Part shown: piece after piece, positions 34,687 to 43,308 of the stretch | How the letters are laid out: each line of letters begins with the position of its first letter | Position numbering within the stretch: position 1 is the first letter of the stretch | Source: Mycolicibacterium sphagni | Lineage (GTDB): Bacteria; Actinomycetota; Actinomycetes; Mycobacteriales; Mycobacteriaceae | Assembly (NCBI RefSeq): GCF_002250655.1 | Contig: NZ_NOZR01000010.1 | Location: 1-64,000, forward strand | DNA: 64,000 nt | Direction of reading: 5' to 3' | Translations under genes and position numbers: made by a program | The notes under the pieces: generated by a model | Databases searched by the model: none | Seen by the model: the letters and a program-made list of their open reading frames with translations, nothing else | What the model was told of the DNA's origin: nothing

Positions 34687-37209
34687 ATGACTGACACCAC
34701 GTTGCCCCCGGGCGGCGAAGCCGGCGACCGCATCGAGCCGGTCGACATCCAGCAGGAGATGCAGCGCAGCTACATCGACTACGCGATGAGCGTCATCGTC
34801 GGGCGTGCGTTGCCGGAAGTGCGCGACGGTCTCAAGCCGGTGCATCGCCGCGTGCTCTACGCGATGTTCGACTCCGGTTTCCGTCCGGACCGCGGACACG
34901 CGAAATCCGCACGCTCCGTTGCCGAGACGATGGGTAACTATCACCCGCACGGTGACTCGTCGATCTACGACACCCTGGTGCGCATGGCCCAGCCGTGGTC
35001 GCTGCGCTACCCGCTGGTCGACGGCCAGGGTAACTTCGGCTCGCCGGGCAACGATCCGGCGGCCGCCATGCGTTACACCGAGGCCCGGCTCACCCCGCTG
35101 GCCATGGAGATGCTGCGTGAAATCGACGAGGAGACAGTCGATTTCATCCCGAACTACGACGGGCGCGTGCAGGAGCCGACGGTTCTGCCCAGCCGGTTCC
35201 CGAACCTGCTGGCCAACGGCTCCGGCGGTATCGCCGTCGGCATGGCCACCAATATCCCGCCGCACAACCTGCGCGAGCTCGCCGAAGCCGTCTACTGGTG
35301 CCTGGAGAACCACGAAGCTGACGAAGAGGCGACGCTGGAGGCATGCCGCGAGCGGGTCAAGGGTCCCGACTTCCCCACCCACGGTCTGATCGTCGGATCC
35401 TCGGGCATCAACGACGCGTACACCACGGGCCGCGGCTCGATCCGGATGCGCGGCGTGGTGGAGATCGAGGAGGACTCCCGCGGCCGCACCTCGATCGTCA
35501 TCACCGAGTTGCCGTATCAGGTCAACCACGACAACTTCATCACCTCGATCGCCGAGCAGGTTCGCGACGGCAAGCTCGGCGGCATCTCCAATATCGAGGA
35601 CCAGTCCAGTGACCGGGTGGGCTTGCGCATCGTCGTCGAGATCAAGCGCGACGCCGTGGCCAAGGTGGTGCTGAACAACCTCTACAAGCACACCCAGCTG
35701 CAGACCAGCTTCGGTGCCAACATGCTGTCGATCGTCGATGGCGTGCCCAGGACACTGCGCCTGGACCAGATGATCCGCTACTACGTCGAGCACCAACTCG
35801 ACGTGATCATCCGGCGCACCACCTACCGGTTGCGGAAGGCCAACGAGCGCGCCCACATCCTGCGCGGTCTGGTCAAGGCGCTCGACGCCCTCGATGAGGT
35901 CATCGCCCTGATCCGGGCTTCGGAGAGCGCCGACGTCGCCCGGGTCGGCTTGATCGAACTGCTCGACGTCGACGAGATCCAGGCGCAGGCGATCCTCGAT
36001 ATGCAGCTGCGCCGCCTGGCGGCCCTGGAGCGCCAGCGCATCGTCGACGATCTGGCCAAGATCGAGGCCGAAATCGCGGACCTGGAAGACATTCTGGCCA
36101 AGCCGGAACGGCAGCGCGCGATCGTGCGCGATGAGCTCGCCGAGCTTGCCGAGAAGTACGGCGACGACCGGCGCACCCGGATCATCGCGTCCGATGGCGA
36201 GGTGTCGGACGAGGATCTGATCGCCCGCGAAGACGTCGTCGTCACCATCACCGAGACCGGTTACGCCAAGCGGACCAAGACTGACCTGTACCGCAGCCAG
36301 AAGCGCGGCGGCAAGGGTGTGCAGGGCGCCGGCCTCAAGCAGGACGACATCGTCGCGCACTTCTTTGTGTCGTCGACGCATGACTGGATCCTGTTCTTCA
36401 CCACGCAGGGCCGGGTGTATCGGGCGAAGGCCTACGAGCTGCCGGAGGCGTCGCGAACGGCGCGCGGCCAGCACGTGGCCAACCTGCTGGCGTTCCAGCC
36501 CGAGGAGCGCATCGCCCAGGTCATCCAGATCAAGAGCTACGAGGACGCGCCCTATCTGGTGCTGGCCACCCGCAATGGCCTGGTGAAGAAGTCGAAGCTG
36601 ACCGACTTCGACTCCAACCGCTCAGGCGGCATCGTCGCGGTCAACCTGCGCGAAGGCGACGAGCTGGTCGGTGCGGTGCTGTGCTCGGCCGACGACGACC
36701 TGTTGCTCGTCAGTGCCAACGGCCAGTCGATCCGCTTCTCGGCGACAGACGAGGCGCTGCGGCCGATGGGCCGGGCCACCTCGGGTGTGCAGGGCATGCG
36801 GTTCAACGAGGACGACCGCCTGCTCTCGCTGAACGTGGTGATCGAAGGCACATACCTACTGGTCGCGACGGCCGGCGGCTACGCCAAGCGGACCGCCATC
36901 GATGAGTACACCGTGCAGGGCCGTGGCGGTAAAGGCATCCTGACCATTCAATACGACCGGCGGCGTGGCAGTCTGGTGGGCGCATTGGTGGTCGACGAAG
37001 ACAGTGAGTTGTACGCCATCACCTCGGGTGGCGGCGTTATCCGCACCGCAGCTCGACAGGTCCGCAAGGCCGGGCGCCAGACGAAGGGCGTTCGCTTGAT
37101 GAACCTGGGTGAGGGCGACACACTGTTAGCGATCGCCCGCAATGCGGAGGAGCAGGACAGTGCGGACGAAGAAGTGGCCGAACTGGACCCCGAAGCCGAC
37201 GCAACATAG
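34687..37209 (+). CDS. gyrA: DNA gyrase subunit A
   Basis: An 840-residue topoisomerase II subunit: winged-helix/tower domain with catalytic Tyr in [11 protein letters not shown], and a C-terminal beta-pinwheel with the GyrA box QKRGGKG. No intein. The quinolone region reads [10 protein letters not shown]: Ser91 (equivalent to E. coli Ser83 and M. tuberculosis Ala90) and Asp95 are the wild-type, quinolone-susceptible residues. AGAGGAATCAC precedes the ATG, 38 bases after gyrB. Confidence 0.97.
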   Translation: MTDTTLPPGGEAGDRIEPVDIQQEMQRSYIDYAMSVIVGRALPEVRDGLKPVHRRVLYAMFDSGFRPDRGHAKSARSVAETMGNYHPHGDSSIYDTLVRMAQPWSLRYPLVDGQGNFGSPGNDPAAAMRYTEARLTPLAMEMLREIDEETVDFIPNYDGRVQEPTVLPSRFPNLLANGSGGIAVGMATNIPPHNLRELAEAVYWCLENHEADEEATLEACRERVKGPDFPTHGLIVGSSGINDAYTTGRGSIRMRGVVEIEEDSRGRTSIVITELPYQVNHDNFITSIAEQVRDGKLGGISNIEDQSSDRVGLRIVVEIKRDAVAKVVLNNLYKHTQLQTSFGANMLSIVDGVPRTLRLDQMIRYYVEHQLDVIIRRTTYRLRKANERAHILRGLVKALDALDEVIALIRASESADVARVGLIELLDVDEIQAQAILDMQLRRLAALERQRIVDDLAKIEAEIADLEDILAKPERQRAIVRDELAELAEKYGDDRRTRIIASDGEVSDEDLIAREDVVVTITETGYAKRTKTDLYRSQKRGGKGVQGAGLKQDDIVAHFFVSSTHDWILFFTTQGRVYRAKAYELPEASRTARGQHVANLLAFQPEERIAQVIQIKSYEDAPYLVLATRNGLVKKSKLTDFDSNRSGGIVAVNLREGDELVGAVLCSADDDLLLVSANGQSIRFSATDEALRPMGRATSGVQGMRFNEDDRLLSLNVVIEGTYLLVATAGGYAKRTAIDEYTVQGRGGKGILTIQYDRRRGSLVGALVVDEDSELYAITSGGGVIRTAARQVRKAGRQTKGVRLMNLGEGDTLLAIARNAEEQDSADEEVAELDPEADAT

Positions 37210-37237
37210 CCGTCGGGGCGACAGCTAAGGAGTGGCG

Positions 37238-38146
37238 GTGAGCGCACCGAACGACCCGGGCCAACCCGGACCGGGCCAAGGCCCGGGCACCGGGAACGGC
37301 TCGCCCGAGCGGGCCGACGCCCGACCGGGTGCCAATGGTGGGTCCAACGAGGTCCCGCCGTGGCAGCGCGGTGCGACACGGGCGCGCCAGGGCGGTGGGC
37401 CCCAGCGGCCACCCGCCGAGGGGCAGGGGCAGCCTCGTCCGCCGGCCCCGCCGTCGAGCATCGAGGCCAGGGTGAACCGGTTCATCACCGGATCGGCTGC
37501 GCCCGATCTGTCGGGGCAGCCCGGCCCGCCGCAGAGGTCCGAGGGTGAGGGTCCGGTGAGTCGTCCGGAGCCGCGTCCTGAGCCCAGGCCCGAACCGCGG
37601 GCCGAGCGCACCGAGGTAGTCCGTCCAGAGGCCTACAGCAGTGAATTGCCCGACTTGTCGGGACCGACCCCGCCTAAGCCGGTGGCCCAGCAACAGCGCA
37701 AACCCGCCCCTGAGCAGCCGGCCCGGCCGGCCGGCGCGGCGGCTGCGGCCACGCGGGTTGCGGTGGGCGCCAATCGATCACGCGGCCCGGTGCGGGCCAG
37801 CATGCAGATCCGGCATATCGATCCGTGGAGCGCGTTGAAGGTGTCGCTACTTCTGTCGGTGGCGCTGTTCTTCGTGTGGATGGTTGCCGTCGCGTTCCTC
37901 TATCTGGTGCTCGGCGGTATGGGCGTGTGGAGCAAGCTCAACAGCAACGTGGGCGACCTGCTGACGGCCACCAGCGGTGGCGGTGGAGAGCTGGTGTCCA
38001 GCGGGACGATCTTCGGTGGCGCGGCGCTCATCGGTCTGGTGAACATCGTGCTGCTGACGGCGATGGCGACGGTCGGTGCGTTCATCTACAACCTCAGCAC
38101 CGACATCGTCGGCGGCATCGAGGTCACGCTGGCCGACCGCGACTAA
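37238..38146 (+). CDS. DUF3566 membrane protein (Rv0007-like)
   Basis: A 302-residue protein: a long disordered Pro/Gly/Arg-rich cytosolic part (~1-185), then a DUF3566 domain with two TM helices ([40 protein letters not shown]). Conserved after gyrA in mycobacteria; function unknown. GTG at 37238 is favoured over 37232 because AAGGAG lies five bases before it. Confidence 0.85.
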   Translation: MSAPNDPGQPGPGQGPGTGNGSPERADARPGANGGSNEVPPWQRGATRARQGGGPQRPPAEGQGQPRPPAPPSSIEARVNRFITGSAAPDLSGQPGPPQRSEGEGPVSRPEPRPEPRPEPRAERTEVVRPEAYSSELPDLSGPTPPKPVAQQQRKPAPEQPARPAGAAAAATRVAVGANRSRGPVRASMQIRHIDPWSALKVSLLLSVALFFVWMVAVAFLYLVLGGMGVWSKLNSNVGDLLTATSGGGGELVSSGTIFGGAALIGLVNIVLLTAMATVGAFIYNLSTDIVGGIEVTLADRD

Positions 38147-38211
38147 CGCTCGCGGTTTGGGCGCAGCACCACGGGTGCGGTAATCTCGTCGCTCGGTCGT
38201 ATGCGTAATAC

Positions 38212-38285
38212 GGGCCTATAGCTCAGGCGGTTAGAGCGCTTCGCTGATAACGAAGAGGTCGGAGGTTCGAGTCCTCCTAGGCCCA
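38212..38285 (+). tRNA. tRNA-Ile (GAU)
   Basis: 74 nt cloverleaf: acceptor GGGCCTA pairs with TAGGCCC, anticodon loop CTGATAA (anticodon GAT), T-arm GGAGGTTCGAGTCCTCC. CCA is not encoded. Conserved position after gyrA. Confidence 0.97.
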
Positions 38286-38287
38286 CG

Positions 38288-38407
38288 ATGTCCTGGTCGA
38301 CGGGAAGGGCGCCCGTGCGGATAGCACTGCTGCTGGCGGTGGCCGTCGCGGGCGCCGCGTTCATTCGTAGCCGCCGCGGCGAAGTTTGGCACTCCCTCGA
38401 CGACTGA
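38288..38407 (+). CDS. 39-residue DLW-39-like membrane peptide
   Basis: A 39-codon ORF between tRNA-Ile and tRNA-Ala: MSWSTGRAPVRIA, a hydrophobic helix (IALLLAVAVAGAAFI), a basic RSRRG and the end EVWHSLDD. Exactly 39 residues with one TM and a conserved acidic/Trp end, at the same locus, this fits the actinobacterial DLW-39 family, although the DLW triplet here is EVW. Function unknown. Two bases separate it from the tRNA-Ile end. Confidence 0.6.
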   Translation: MSWSTGRAPVRIALLLAVAVAGAAFIRSRRGEVWHSLDD

Positions 38408-38418
38408 GACACCCGTAA

Positions 38419-38491
38419 GGGGCCTTAGCTCAGTTGGTAGAGCGCTGCCTTTGCAAGGCAGATGTCAGGAGTTCGAATCTCCTAGGCTCCA
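38419..38491 (+). tRNA. tRNA-Ala (UGC), integration target
   Basis: 73 nt cloverleaf with acceptor GGGGCCT/AGGCTCC, including the G3-U70 alanine identity pair, anticodon loop TTTGCAA (anticodon TGC) and T-arm AGGAGTTCGAATCTCCT. Its 3' half is the integration site of the element; the tRNA remains complete because attL restores the sequence. Confidence 0.97.
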
Positions 38492-38494
38492 CAA
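38447..38494. repeat. attL: attL, 48-bp core in the 3' half of tRNA-Ala
   Basis: The 48 bases from the anticodon stem to four bases past the tRNA end are repeated identically at 53863-53910; flanking bases differ on both sides. The integrase gene starts its 3' end 46 bases inside. Confidence 0.95.
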
Positions 38495-38503
38495 GGAAAC
38501 GTA

Positions 38504-38531
38504 CAGGTCAGACTGCAATTGGTCTGGCCTG
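38504..38531 (-). terminator. Hairpin at the integrase 3' end / attL arm
   Basis: Arms 38504-38513 and 38522-38531 pair with one G-U, around an 8-base loop. It lies between the tRNA and the integrase stop. A related hairpin follows attR (~53926-53950), so it may be the tRNA transcript terminator carried with the att site. Confidence 0.5.
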
Positions 38532-38539
38532 TTCTGCGT

Positions 38540-39673
38540 TCACGCGGCATCTGTGCCCACATTTTGCCCACACTCTCGAGTTAAAAGGGCGTTGATCGCC
38601 ACCCCGACCGCCTCGACATCCGACCCATAAAGGTGGCCGTAGCGGTCCAGTGTTAGGGCCGCAGACTCGTGGCCCAACATATTCTGCAGGCTCTTGATGT
38701 TGGCGCCTGCCTGGATGGCCAGCGACGCCGCGGTGTGCCGCAGCTCGTGGAGCTTGAAGTCGTACACCGTGACGTCCTCCCCGGCGGTGTCCTTCTCCGT
38801 GCGGGGGAACAGCTGCGCTGCCGCCACCGCGTCGGACCACCACCGTCGCCGAACATTCGTGCCCCGCATGTGACGACCCTGGCTGTCGGGGAACACCAGT
38901 GCGTCGGGCTCCCCTGCCGCCAAGAGGTCGGCGACGAACACCGGCAGGCTCACCGTTCGGCCCTTGCCATTTTTCGGGGTGCCGATCTCGAACTTCCCGT
39001 CAACGAGAGTCACTGACCGCGCAACCCTGATGGCCAGGCGGTCCAGGTCGATATCCCGCCACCGCAGCTCCGCCACTTCGCCGAACCGCAGGCCACATGT
39101 GCCCAGCACGTACACCAGGGGGCGGTTGTCCCCTGCCGCGTCGGCCAGGGTGTGCAGCTGCTCCAGGGTCAGGAAACGCTGCTCGACGGACTCCACGGAA
39201 GGCAGCTCCACCCCGTCGACCGGGTTCAGCACCAAGCGGTTCTCGGCCACCGCCATCGCGAGGACCTGGCGCAGGACGCCGATCGTCTTATGCACCGACG
39301 CTGGCGCGTGGGTCCGACTCAGGTCCGCGACCCACTCCCGCACCAACTGCCGACTCACATCGCCGATCGCCACCGCCGCGTGATCGGCGATGAACGTGTC
39401 CAGCACCACCTGATAGCGGGCCCTGGTCGACGGCTTCAGCTTGTGTTTCGAGCCCAGCCATTCCCGCGCGTATTCCCCGAGCTGCACCCTGCCGGCCGCT
39501 GGGGCTACGTATGCCCCGCGCCGCTTGTCCACCTCGAGCTGATTGGCCCACGCTTCGGCGTCGCGCTTCGTCCGGAACCCGCGTTTGTCGGTCTGGCGAC
39601 GATCGGGTGTCCGGTACCGGACGCGGTAACGCGTTGTACCCGAGGTGGTTTCGTATTTCTCAATCGTCGCCAA
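38540..39673 (-). CDS. int: Tyrosine integrase
   Basis: A 377-residue phage-type tyrosine recombinase: AP2-like arm-binding N-terminus (RYRVRYRTPDRRQTDKRGF), SAM-like core-binding domain (~65-150) and catalytic domain. Catalytic residues are visible: Arg in TCGLRFGEVAELRW, Lys in GTPKNGKGR, HELRHTAAS (His-x2-Arg), His in MLGHES and Tyr in TLDRYGHLY. Adjacent to attL as usual. Its start overlaps the repressor end by 14 bases, so the two are co-transcribed leftward. Confidence 0.96.
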   Translation of the reverse strand: MATIEKYETTSGTTRYRVRYRTPDRRQTDKRGFRTKRDAEAWANQLEVDKRRGAYVAPAAGRVQLGEYAREWLGSKHKLKPSTRARYQVVLDTFIADHAAVAIGDVSRQLVREWVADLSRTHAPASVHKTIGVLRQVLAMAVAENRLVLNPVDGVELPSVESVEQRFLTLEQLHTLADAAGDNRPLVYVLGTCGLRFGEVAELRWRDIDLDRLAIRVARSVTLVDGKFEIGTPKNGKGRTVSLPVFVADLLAAGEPDALVFPDSQGRHMRGTNVRRRWWSDAVAAAQLFPRTEKDTAGEDVTVYDFKLHELRHTAASLAIQAGANIKSLQNMLGHESAALTLDRYGHLYGSDVEAVGVAINALLTRECGQNVGTDAA

Positions 39674-40130
39674 GGCTCTTCACCGTCTGCCGACGAACAT
39701 CATCCACTAGAGACTCAAACTCGTCCAGGAGCCACTGAGGCCAAGTGTTATCGCGGAACGCGCCAGGCCCAATTTGCATTGCCCGTAGTGGTTGGTCCGA
39801 CGTGAGCCAAGCCCATAGCTCCTCCGCCTGGACCGGCTGGTTAACACCGGTAACTTCGACGGATTCTGACCTCTCCGTCGCCGGTGGCATCAATAGCTTC
39901 GCGGGCGAAACTTTAAGCGCAATAGCCAAGGCCACCAGGTCATCTGGAGTGACTCTCCGCTCGCCAGATTCGATGCGTCGAATTCCCACGGCGTTGATGG
40001 ACCAGTCGGTAGCGGCCTTAAGCCGTTCCGATAACTGGCTGTAGTTCATGTTCTGCGCGACGCGCAGCCGGTTCACGTTGGCAGCGACGGTCTGCGCCGT
40101 CGTGCCGACGTCTGGTTCTTTTCCGACCAC
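39660..40130 (-). CDS. XRE-family repressor
   Basis: A 156-residue DNA-binding protein with an N-terminal HTH_XRE domain (~10-70: NRLRVAQNMNYSQLSERLKA, VGIRRIESGERRVTPDDLVALA) and a C-terminal acidic/Trp-containing region (ELWAWLTSDQ). It probably represses the rightward operon, like phage CI or satellite Stl proteins. GTG at 40130 is chosen because the frame upstream crosses the operator region. Co-transcribed with int. Confidence 0.88.
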   Translation of the reverse strand: MVGKEPDVGTTAQTVAANVNRLRVAQNMNYSQLSERLKAATDWSINAVGIRRIESGERRVTPDDLVALAIALKVSPAKLLMPPATERSESVEVTGVNQPVQAEELWAWLTSDQPLRAMQIGPGAFRDNTWPQWLLDEFESLVDDVRRQTVKSLGDD

Positions 40131-40135
40131 GGCGA

Positions 40136-40177
40136 CTATGGTGCCATAGTTTGTCAATTTATTCACGAGTCTTGACA
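40136..40177. promoter_or_regulatory. Operator/promoter region of the lysogeny switch
   Basis: CTATGG-TG-CCATAG (40136-40149) is a perfect inverted repeat directly before the repressor start, and TGTCAA (40152-40157) with TTGACA (40172-40177) form a second inverted repeat. TTGACA could also serve as the -35 of the rightward promoter. These are the likely repressor sites between divergent genes. Confidence 0.55.
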
Positions 40178-40243
40178 GGCGATAACCGCACGTGCTTGTC
40201 TGATGACTGCCAAGGTATGGCAATCAACTGACAGGAGATGTCA

Positions 40244-40456
40244 ATGACGGATCTGGTCACGCCGGAGCACCTACCGGCTGTGGCGAAAGCCGAGCAAGTT
40301 GCAGTTGTTGTTCAAACCACGGTTGACGCCCTCGCACAAGATCGATACCGGCGCCGGGGAATCCCGTACGTCAAAATCGGCGGCCGAGTCAGGTACCTCC
40401 GCGAGGACGTCCTCGCTTACCTCGAAGCGAATCGGATTGGCGGTGACGCCGCCTGA
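40244..40456 (+). CDS. xis: Excisionase-like helix-turn-helix protein
   Basis: A 70-residue protein whose C-terminal half (YRRRGIPYVKIGGRVRYLREDVLAYLEANR) is the MerR/excisionase HTH_17 wing used by phage Xis. It would direct excision with Int. ATG at 40244 is placed six bases after AGGAG; the ATG at 40238 is too close. First gene of the rightward operon; the stop overlaps the next start (TGATG). Confidence 0.8.
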   Translation: MTDLVTPEHLPAVAKAEQVAVVVQTTVDALAQDRYRRRGIPYVKIGGRVRYLREDVLAYLEANRIGGDAA

Positions 40457-40608
40457 TGCGGATCTACCCGCAGGAGCTGTACCCCGATCTCGGCCTGGTC
40501 GACGACGACGAGACCGAGGATTTACGCAGAACGGCCCCCGTGAACCCGGTGTTACCAGCACCGGCGGGGACCGATCCGACATCACAACACCCACAAGAAA
40601 GCAGGTAG
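40456..40608 (+). CDS. 50-residue acidic small protein
   Basis: A 50-codon ORF starting within the excisionase stop (TGATG): MRIYPQELYPDLGLVDDDET and a Pro/Thr-rich end. No known domain. Tight coupling before and a 5-base gap to the next gene support translation. Function unknown. Confidence 0.5.
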   Translation: MRIYPQELYPDLGLVDDDETEDLRRTAPVNPVLPAPAGTDPTSQHPQESR

Positions 40609-40613
40609 ACGAC

Positions 40614-40970
40614 ATGTTACAGACCAAGACTTACCGGCACACCGTTTGGTGCAGCTCGCGGCCCGACGAACGGCACGACGACGAAACGCCTTACTGCGAA
40701 TCGCCACGTCTCGGGGCCCGGCTGATCCCCGACGTCGGCGATCTCAAGGCGCAGGTGTGGGTGTCCCCCATCTCGGCGGCAACCGAAGGCATGAGCCGCA
40801 AGGAAGCCGACGAGGCCGGAGCACGCTACGACGGCGTCCAAATCGCCCACGAGGCATGGGACGGCACCGGTTGGCGTGAGCAATACCTGCGGATGGCTGC
40901 CAGTGAAGCCCGTGGCCTCGCCGCCGCGTTGATCCGCGCCGCTGATATCGAGCAGGGGCTGACGCGATGA
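40614..40970 (+). CDS. DUF6907-like protein
   Basis: A 118-residue protein with Cys and His residues (HTVWCSSRPDERHDDETPYC) and the C-terminal helix MAASEARGLAAALIRAADIE, seen in actinobacterial phage/element DUF6907-type proteins. Function unknown. The stop overlaps the next start (ATGA). It shares its C-terminal helix pattern with the next gene, so the two may be distant paralogues. Confidence 0.7.
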   Translation: MLQTKTYRHTVWCSSRPDERHDDETPYCESPRLGARLIPDVGDLKAQVWVSPISAATEGMSRKEADEAGARYDGVQIAHEAWDGTGWREQYLRMAASEARGLAAALIRAADIEQGLTR

Positions 40971-41371
40971 CCACCGCCGAAGCCATGCCCTCCGAAGCGC
41001 CGTTCCCTGCGATACGACCGATCGAGTGCACCCCCTGGTGCACTGACGGCGACGGTCACGCCACGTGCGTCTCTCGCCGCGATCAGGTGTGCTGGGGCAC
41101 TTCAAATTACGTCGAGCTGTCGCTCGAAGAGTGCGAGGTCAATAAAGGAGAGAAGCCCGGCTCCTACCTGTTTTGGCCGTCAATCATCGGGCCCTGCGCC
41201 TACCGCGGCTTCAACCAGCAGCCAGTCGTGTACTTACACTTCACCCTCGCCAATCGGCGTCACGACCACGTGCTCGATGAGTCATGCAAACTCACCGCCG
41301 CCGAGGCTCGGGAACTCGCCGCTCACCTAATCGCCGTCGCCGAGATGATCGGCGGTGCGCCGGCCCAATGA
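40967..41371 (+). CDS. DUF6907-like protein
   Basis: A 134-residue protein with the PWCTDGDGH-type metal-like motif (TPWCTDGDGHATC), two further Cys, and the C-terminal helix LTAAEARELAAHLIAVAEMI. The family occurs widely in mycobacterial phages and integrative elements; no activity is known. Overlaps both neighbours by ATGA. Confidence 0.75.
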   Translation: MTTAEAMPSEAPFPAIRPIECTPWCTDGDGHATCVSRRDQVCWGTSNYVELSLEECEVNKGEKPGSYLFWPSIIGPCAYRGFNQQPVVYLHFTLANRRHDHVLDESCKLTAAEARELAAHLIAVAEMIGGAPAQ

Positions 41372-41907
41372 CCGCCGAACCAATCGCGGAGGAGGCCGCC
41401 CCCGCTGGGGGCGGCACCCCTCGCCACCTCCTTCCCGTCGGAAAACCCGCCACCATCGCAGAACTCGCGATCGGCGCGCTGATGTACTCCTCGGCGACCG
41501 AGGCCACGGCGATCACCCAGCACCTGCGGGCCGACGACTTCACCGAACCTGCCGCTAGCACCGTGTTCACAGCTTTGAAGTTGATCGCCGATCTCGGCGT
41601 ACCTCCGGGCCCCGAGCTGGTCGCGGATGATCTCCGGCGCCGCGGACGCTGGGACCGGCCGGTGGCCACCTGGTTGAGCACCGCCACCGTGTCCGGGGCC
41701 TGCCCACCGGCAGCTCGGCAATACGCAGCCGCGGTTGTCGCCGACAGGCTGCGCCGGCAAGTCGAATCACTGGGCACCGCACTACGATCCGCCGCCACCT
41801 CGGCCAGTGAACCGGAGCTGAACCACCTCGTGGTCACCGGCACCCAGCGGATCCAGAACACCACTGAACGGCTCACCAATCTGCGAGGAGAACCCCTTGA
41901 CGACTAA
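41368..41907 (+). CDS. DnaB N-terminal-domain-like protein
   Basis: A 179-residue protein similar to the DnaB helicase N-terminal domain (AELAIGALMYSSATEATAITQHLRADDFTEPAASTVFTALKLIADLG in pieces ~30-75), which in DnaB binds primase, but with no helicase ATPase domain. It could recruit or interfere with host replication proteins. ATG at 41368 overlaps the previous stop; its end overlaps the DUF3631 start by 11 bases. Confidence 0.75.
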   Translation: MTAEPIAEEAAPAGGGTPRHLLPVGKPATIAELAIGALMYSSATEATAITQHLRADDFTEPAASTVFTALKLIADLGVPPGPELVADDLRRRGRWDRPVATWLSTATVSGACPPAARQYAAAVVADRLRRQVESLGTALRSAATSASEPELNHLVVTGTQRIQNTTERLTNLRGEPLDD

Positions 41908-43234
41908 CGTCAACCACCTGCTCGACGACGTCGATCGCATCGTGACCAAGTACGTCGCCTTTCAGTCCGAGCACCACAGTGTCGTTGTCACACTGTGGAT
42001 CCTGCACACGTGGGTTGTGAACGCCTTCTATGTGACACCGCGGCTGATCCTCGACAGCGCCGAACCCGGCAGCGGAAAAACCCGGGTCCTGGAACTCCTG
42101 GCTCTCCTGTGTCGATCAGCCAAGCTCACCTTGTCAACAACCACAGCTGCTCTGTACCGCCGTATCGCTGCTGCCGCGGACGAAGGTCTACCGCCGCCAA
42201 CGGTTCTCCAGGACGAGGCCGACGCGATCTTCGGGAAGAACTCCACACCACAAGCTGAAGACCTCCGCGCGTTGTTCAACGCCGGCTACCGCAAGGGCGC
42301 CACAGTCGACCGCTGCGAAGGAGACGCCAAGAACATGCGCGTCCGCGAGTTCCCGGTTCACGCGCCGGTCGCGCTGGCGGGACTAGCCGGCCGGATGCCT
42401 GCCACGATCCTCACGCGAGGCATCCCGCTCCACATGCGCCGCCGACGACCGGATCAGAAGGTGGCGGACTTTCGGGAGCGCGATGTGCGGGTGGAGGCCG
42501 ACCCGATCCGGGACACGCTCGAAGCGTGGGCCTCCGAGCATGAGGACAGTCTGGCGGATGCCCGTCCCACGATGCCGTCCCGTGTGACTGATCGCTCGGC
42601 CGAGATCTGGGAGCCACTCCTGGCGATAGCGGACCTTGCCGGCGGGGCGTGGTCGGTCAAGGCCCGTAGAGCGTGCACGTTCTTTGTCGTCACCTCGGCC
42701 GCCGACGACGAGAAGCTGTCACTGGGACAGCGACTGCTGCGGGACATCAAGGCGTTGATGGATACCGAGGCAAGTGGCGTCACGGCGATGTGGTCCGCGG
42801 ACATCATCTCGAAGCTCGTCGCGGACCCCGAATCCGAATGGCGTGACTTGTGGGGAAAATCGTTAGATCAGCGGCGGCTAGCAAAGGAATTGAACAAGTA
42901 CGGGGTGAAGTCGAAAGACATCCGCATCGGGGTTGGAGTCGCCAAGGGCTACGACGTCGACGGGCCTACGGGATTGCGTCAAGCCTGGGATCACTGGCTT
43001 GTTCCATCTGAAAGCGCTACATCCGCAACATGCGCTACACCGCAGCTCACCGCGTTGCGCTCTGTAGCGGACACAGATCAATCCGCTACATCCGCGACAG
43101 AAGCGCTACACGAATTTACATTGCCTGAACTGGGGGAACGCGGAACTGTAGCGGATGTTGCGGATGTAGCGGACACAAGCAGAGTGACGGAATCCCGCAC
43201 GCGGACCGGCCCCCCGGCTATGCCCTCAATGTGA
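41897..43234 (+). CDS. DUF3631 ATPase, probable element replication initiator
   Basis: A 445-residue DUF3631 protein. Walker A SAEPGSGKTRVLEL (~53-66), Walker B-like VLQDEADAIFG (~101-111), arginine-rich region TRGIPLHMRRRRP, and a C-terminal winged-helix-like part (LAKELNKYGVKSKDIRIG). DUF3631 often follows primase/helicase modules in actinobacterial elements such as phiRv1. The TTG start follows GCGAGGAGA. The last ~75 residues are low-complexity SAT and VAD triplets encoded by iteron-like DNA repeats. Confidence 0.85.
   Translation: MTTNVNHLLDDVDRIVTKYVAFQSEHHSVVVTLWILHTWVVNAFYVTPRLILDSAEPGSGKTRVLELLALLCRSAKLTLSTTTAALYRRIAAAADEGLPPPTVLQDEADAIFGKNSTPQAEDLRALFNAGYRKGATVDRCEGDAKNMRVREFPVHAPVALAGLAGRMPATILTRGIPLHMRRRRPDQKVADFRERDVRVEADPIRDTLEAWASEHEDSLADARPTMPSRVTDRSAEIWEPLLAIADLAGGAWSVKARRACTFFVVTSAADDEKLSLGQRLLRDIKALMDTEASGVTAMWSADIISKLVADPESEWRDLWGKSLDQRRLAKELNKYGVKSKDIRIGVGVAKGYDVDGPTGLRQAWDHWLVPSESATSATCATPQLTALRSVADTDQSATSATEALHEFTLPELGERGTVADVADVADTSRVTESRTRTGPPAMPSM
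43013..43173. repeat. Iteron-like array: ten 9-bp units in both orientations
   Basis: Consensus (T/A)CCGC(T/A)ACA-like. Direct: 43013, 43022, 43031 (tandem triplet), 43082, 43091, 43102. Inverted (TGT(A/T)GCGGA): 43063, 43147, 43156, 43165. All keep codon phase, giving SAT repeats in one orientation and VAD in the other. Between the right-hand direct and inverted clusters is a less GC-rich stretch (43111-43146). Layout resembles a satellite replication origin. Confidence 0.75.
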
Positions 43235-43308
43235 GCGCGCCCCAGCACGATCCGACAGCGGACTGTGCGACTTCTGCACCGCAAAGCAACGCCGCCAGCA
43301 AACGATGA
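43231..43308 (+). CDS. Possible 25-codon coupling mini-ORF
   Basis: GTG at 43231 overlaps the DUF3631 stop as GTGA, and its TGA overlaps the next ATG at 43305 (ATGA), so ribosomes could pass through it to the next gene. The competing reading in another frame is a zinc finger (see findings), and only one of the two is likely to be real. Confidence 0.3.
   Translation: MSAPQHDPTADCATSAPQSNAASKR

Noticed and set aside
34672..36474. A 600-residue frame antisense to gyrA
   Set aside because: Shadow of gyrA caused by high GC third positions; composition is His/Arg/Asp-rich without domains. The same applies to long antisense frames over gyrB, murJ and parA.
34687..37209. Intein in GyrA
   Set aside because: Some mycobacteria carry one, but this protein is continuous through the catalytic Tyr region with normal length.
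43013..43173. CRISPR array
   Set aside because: Units are 9 bp, in both orientations, without unique spacers, and lie inside a reading frame. No CRISPR or cas gene was seen in the window.
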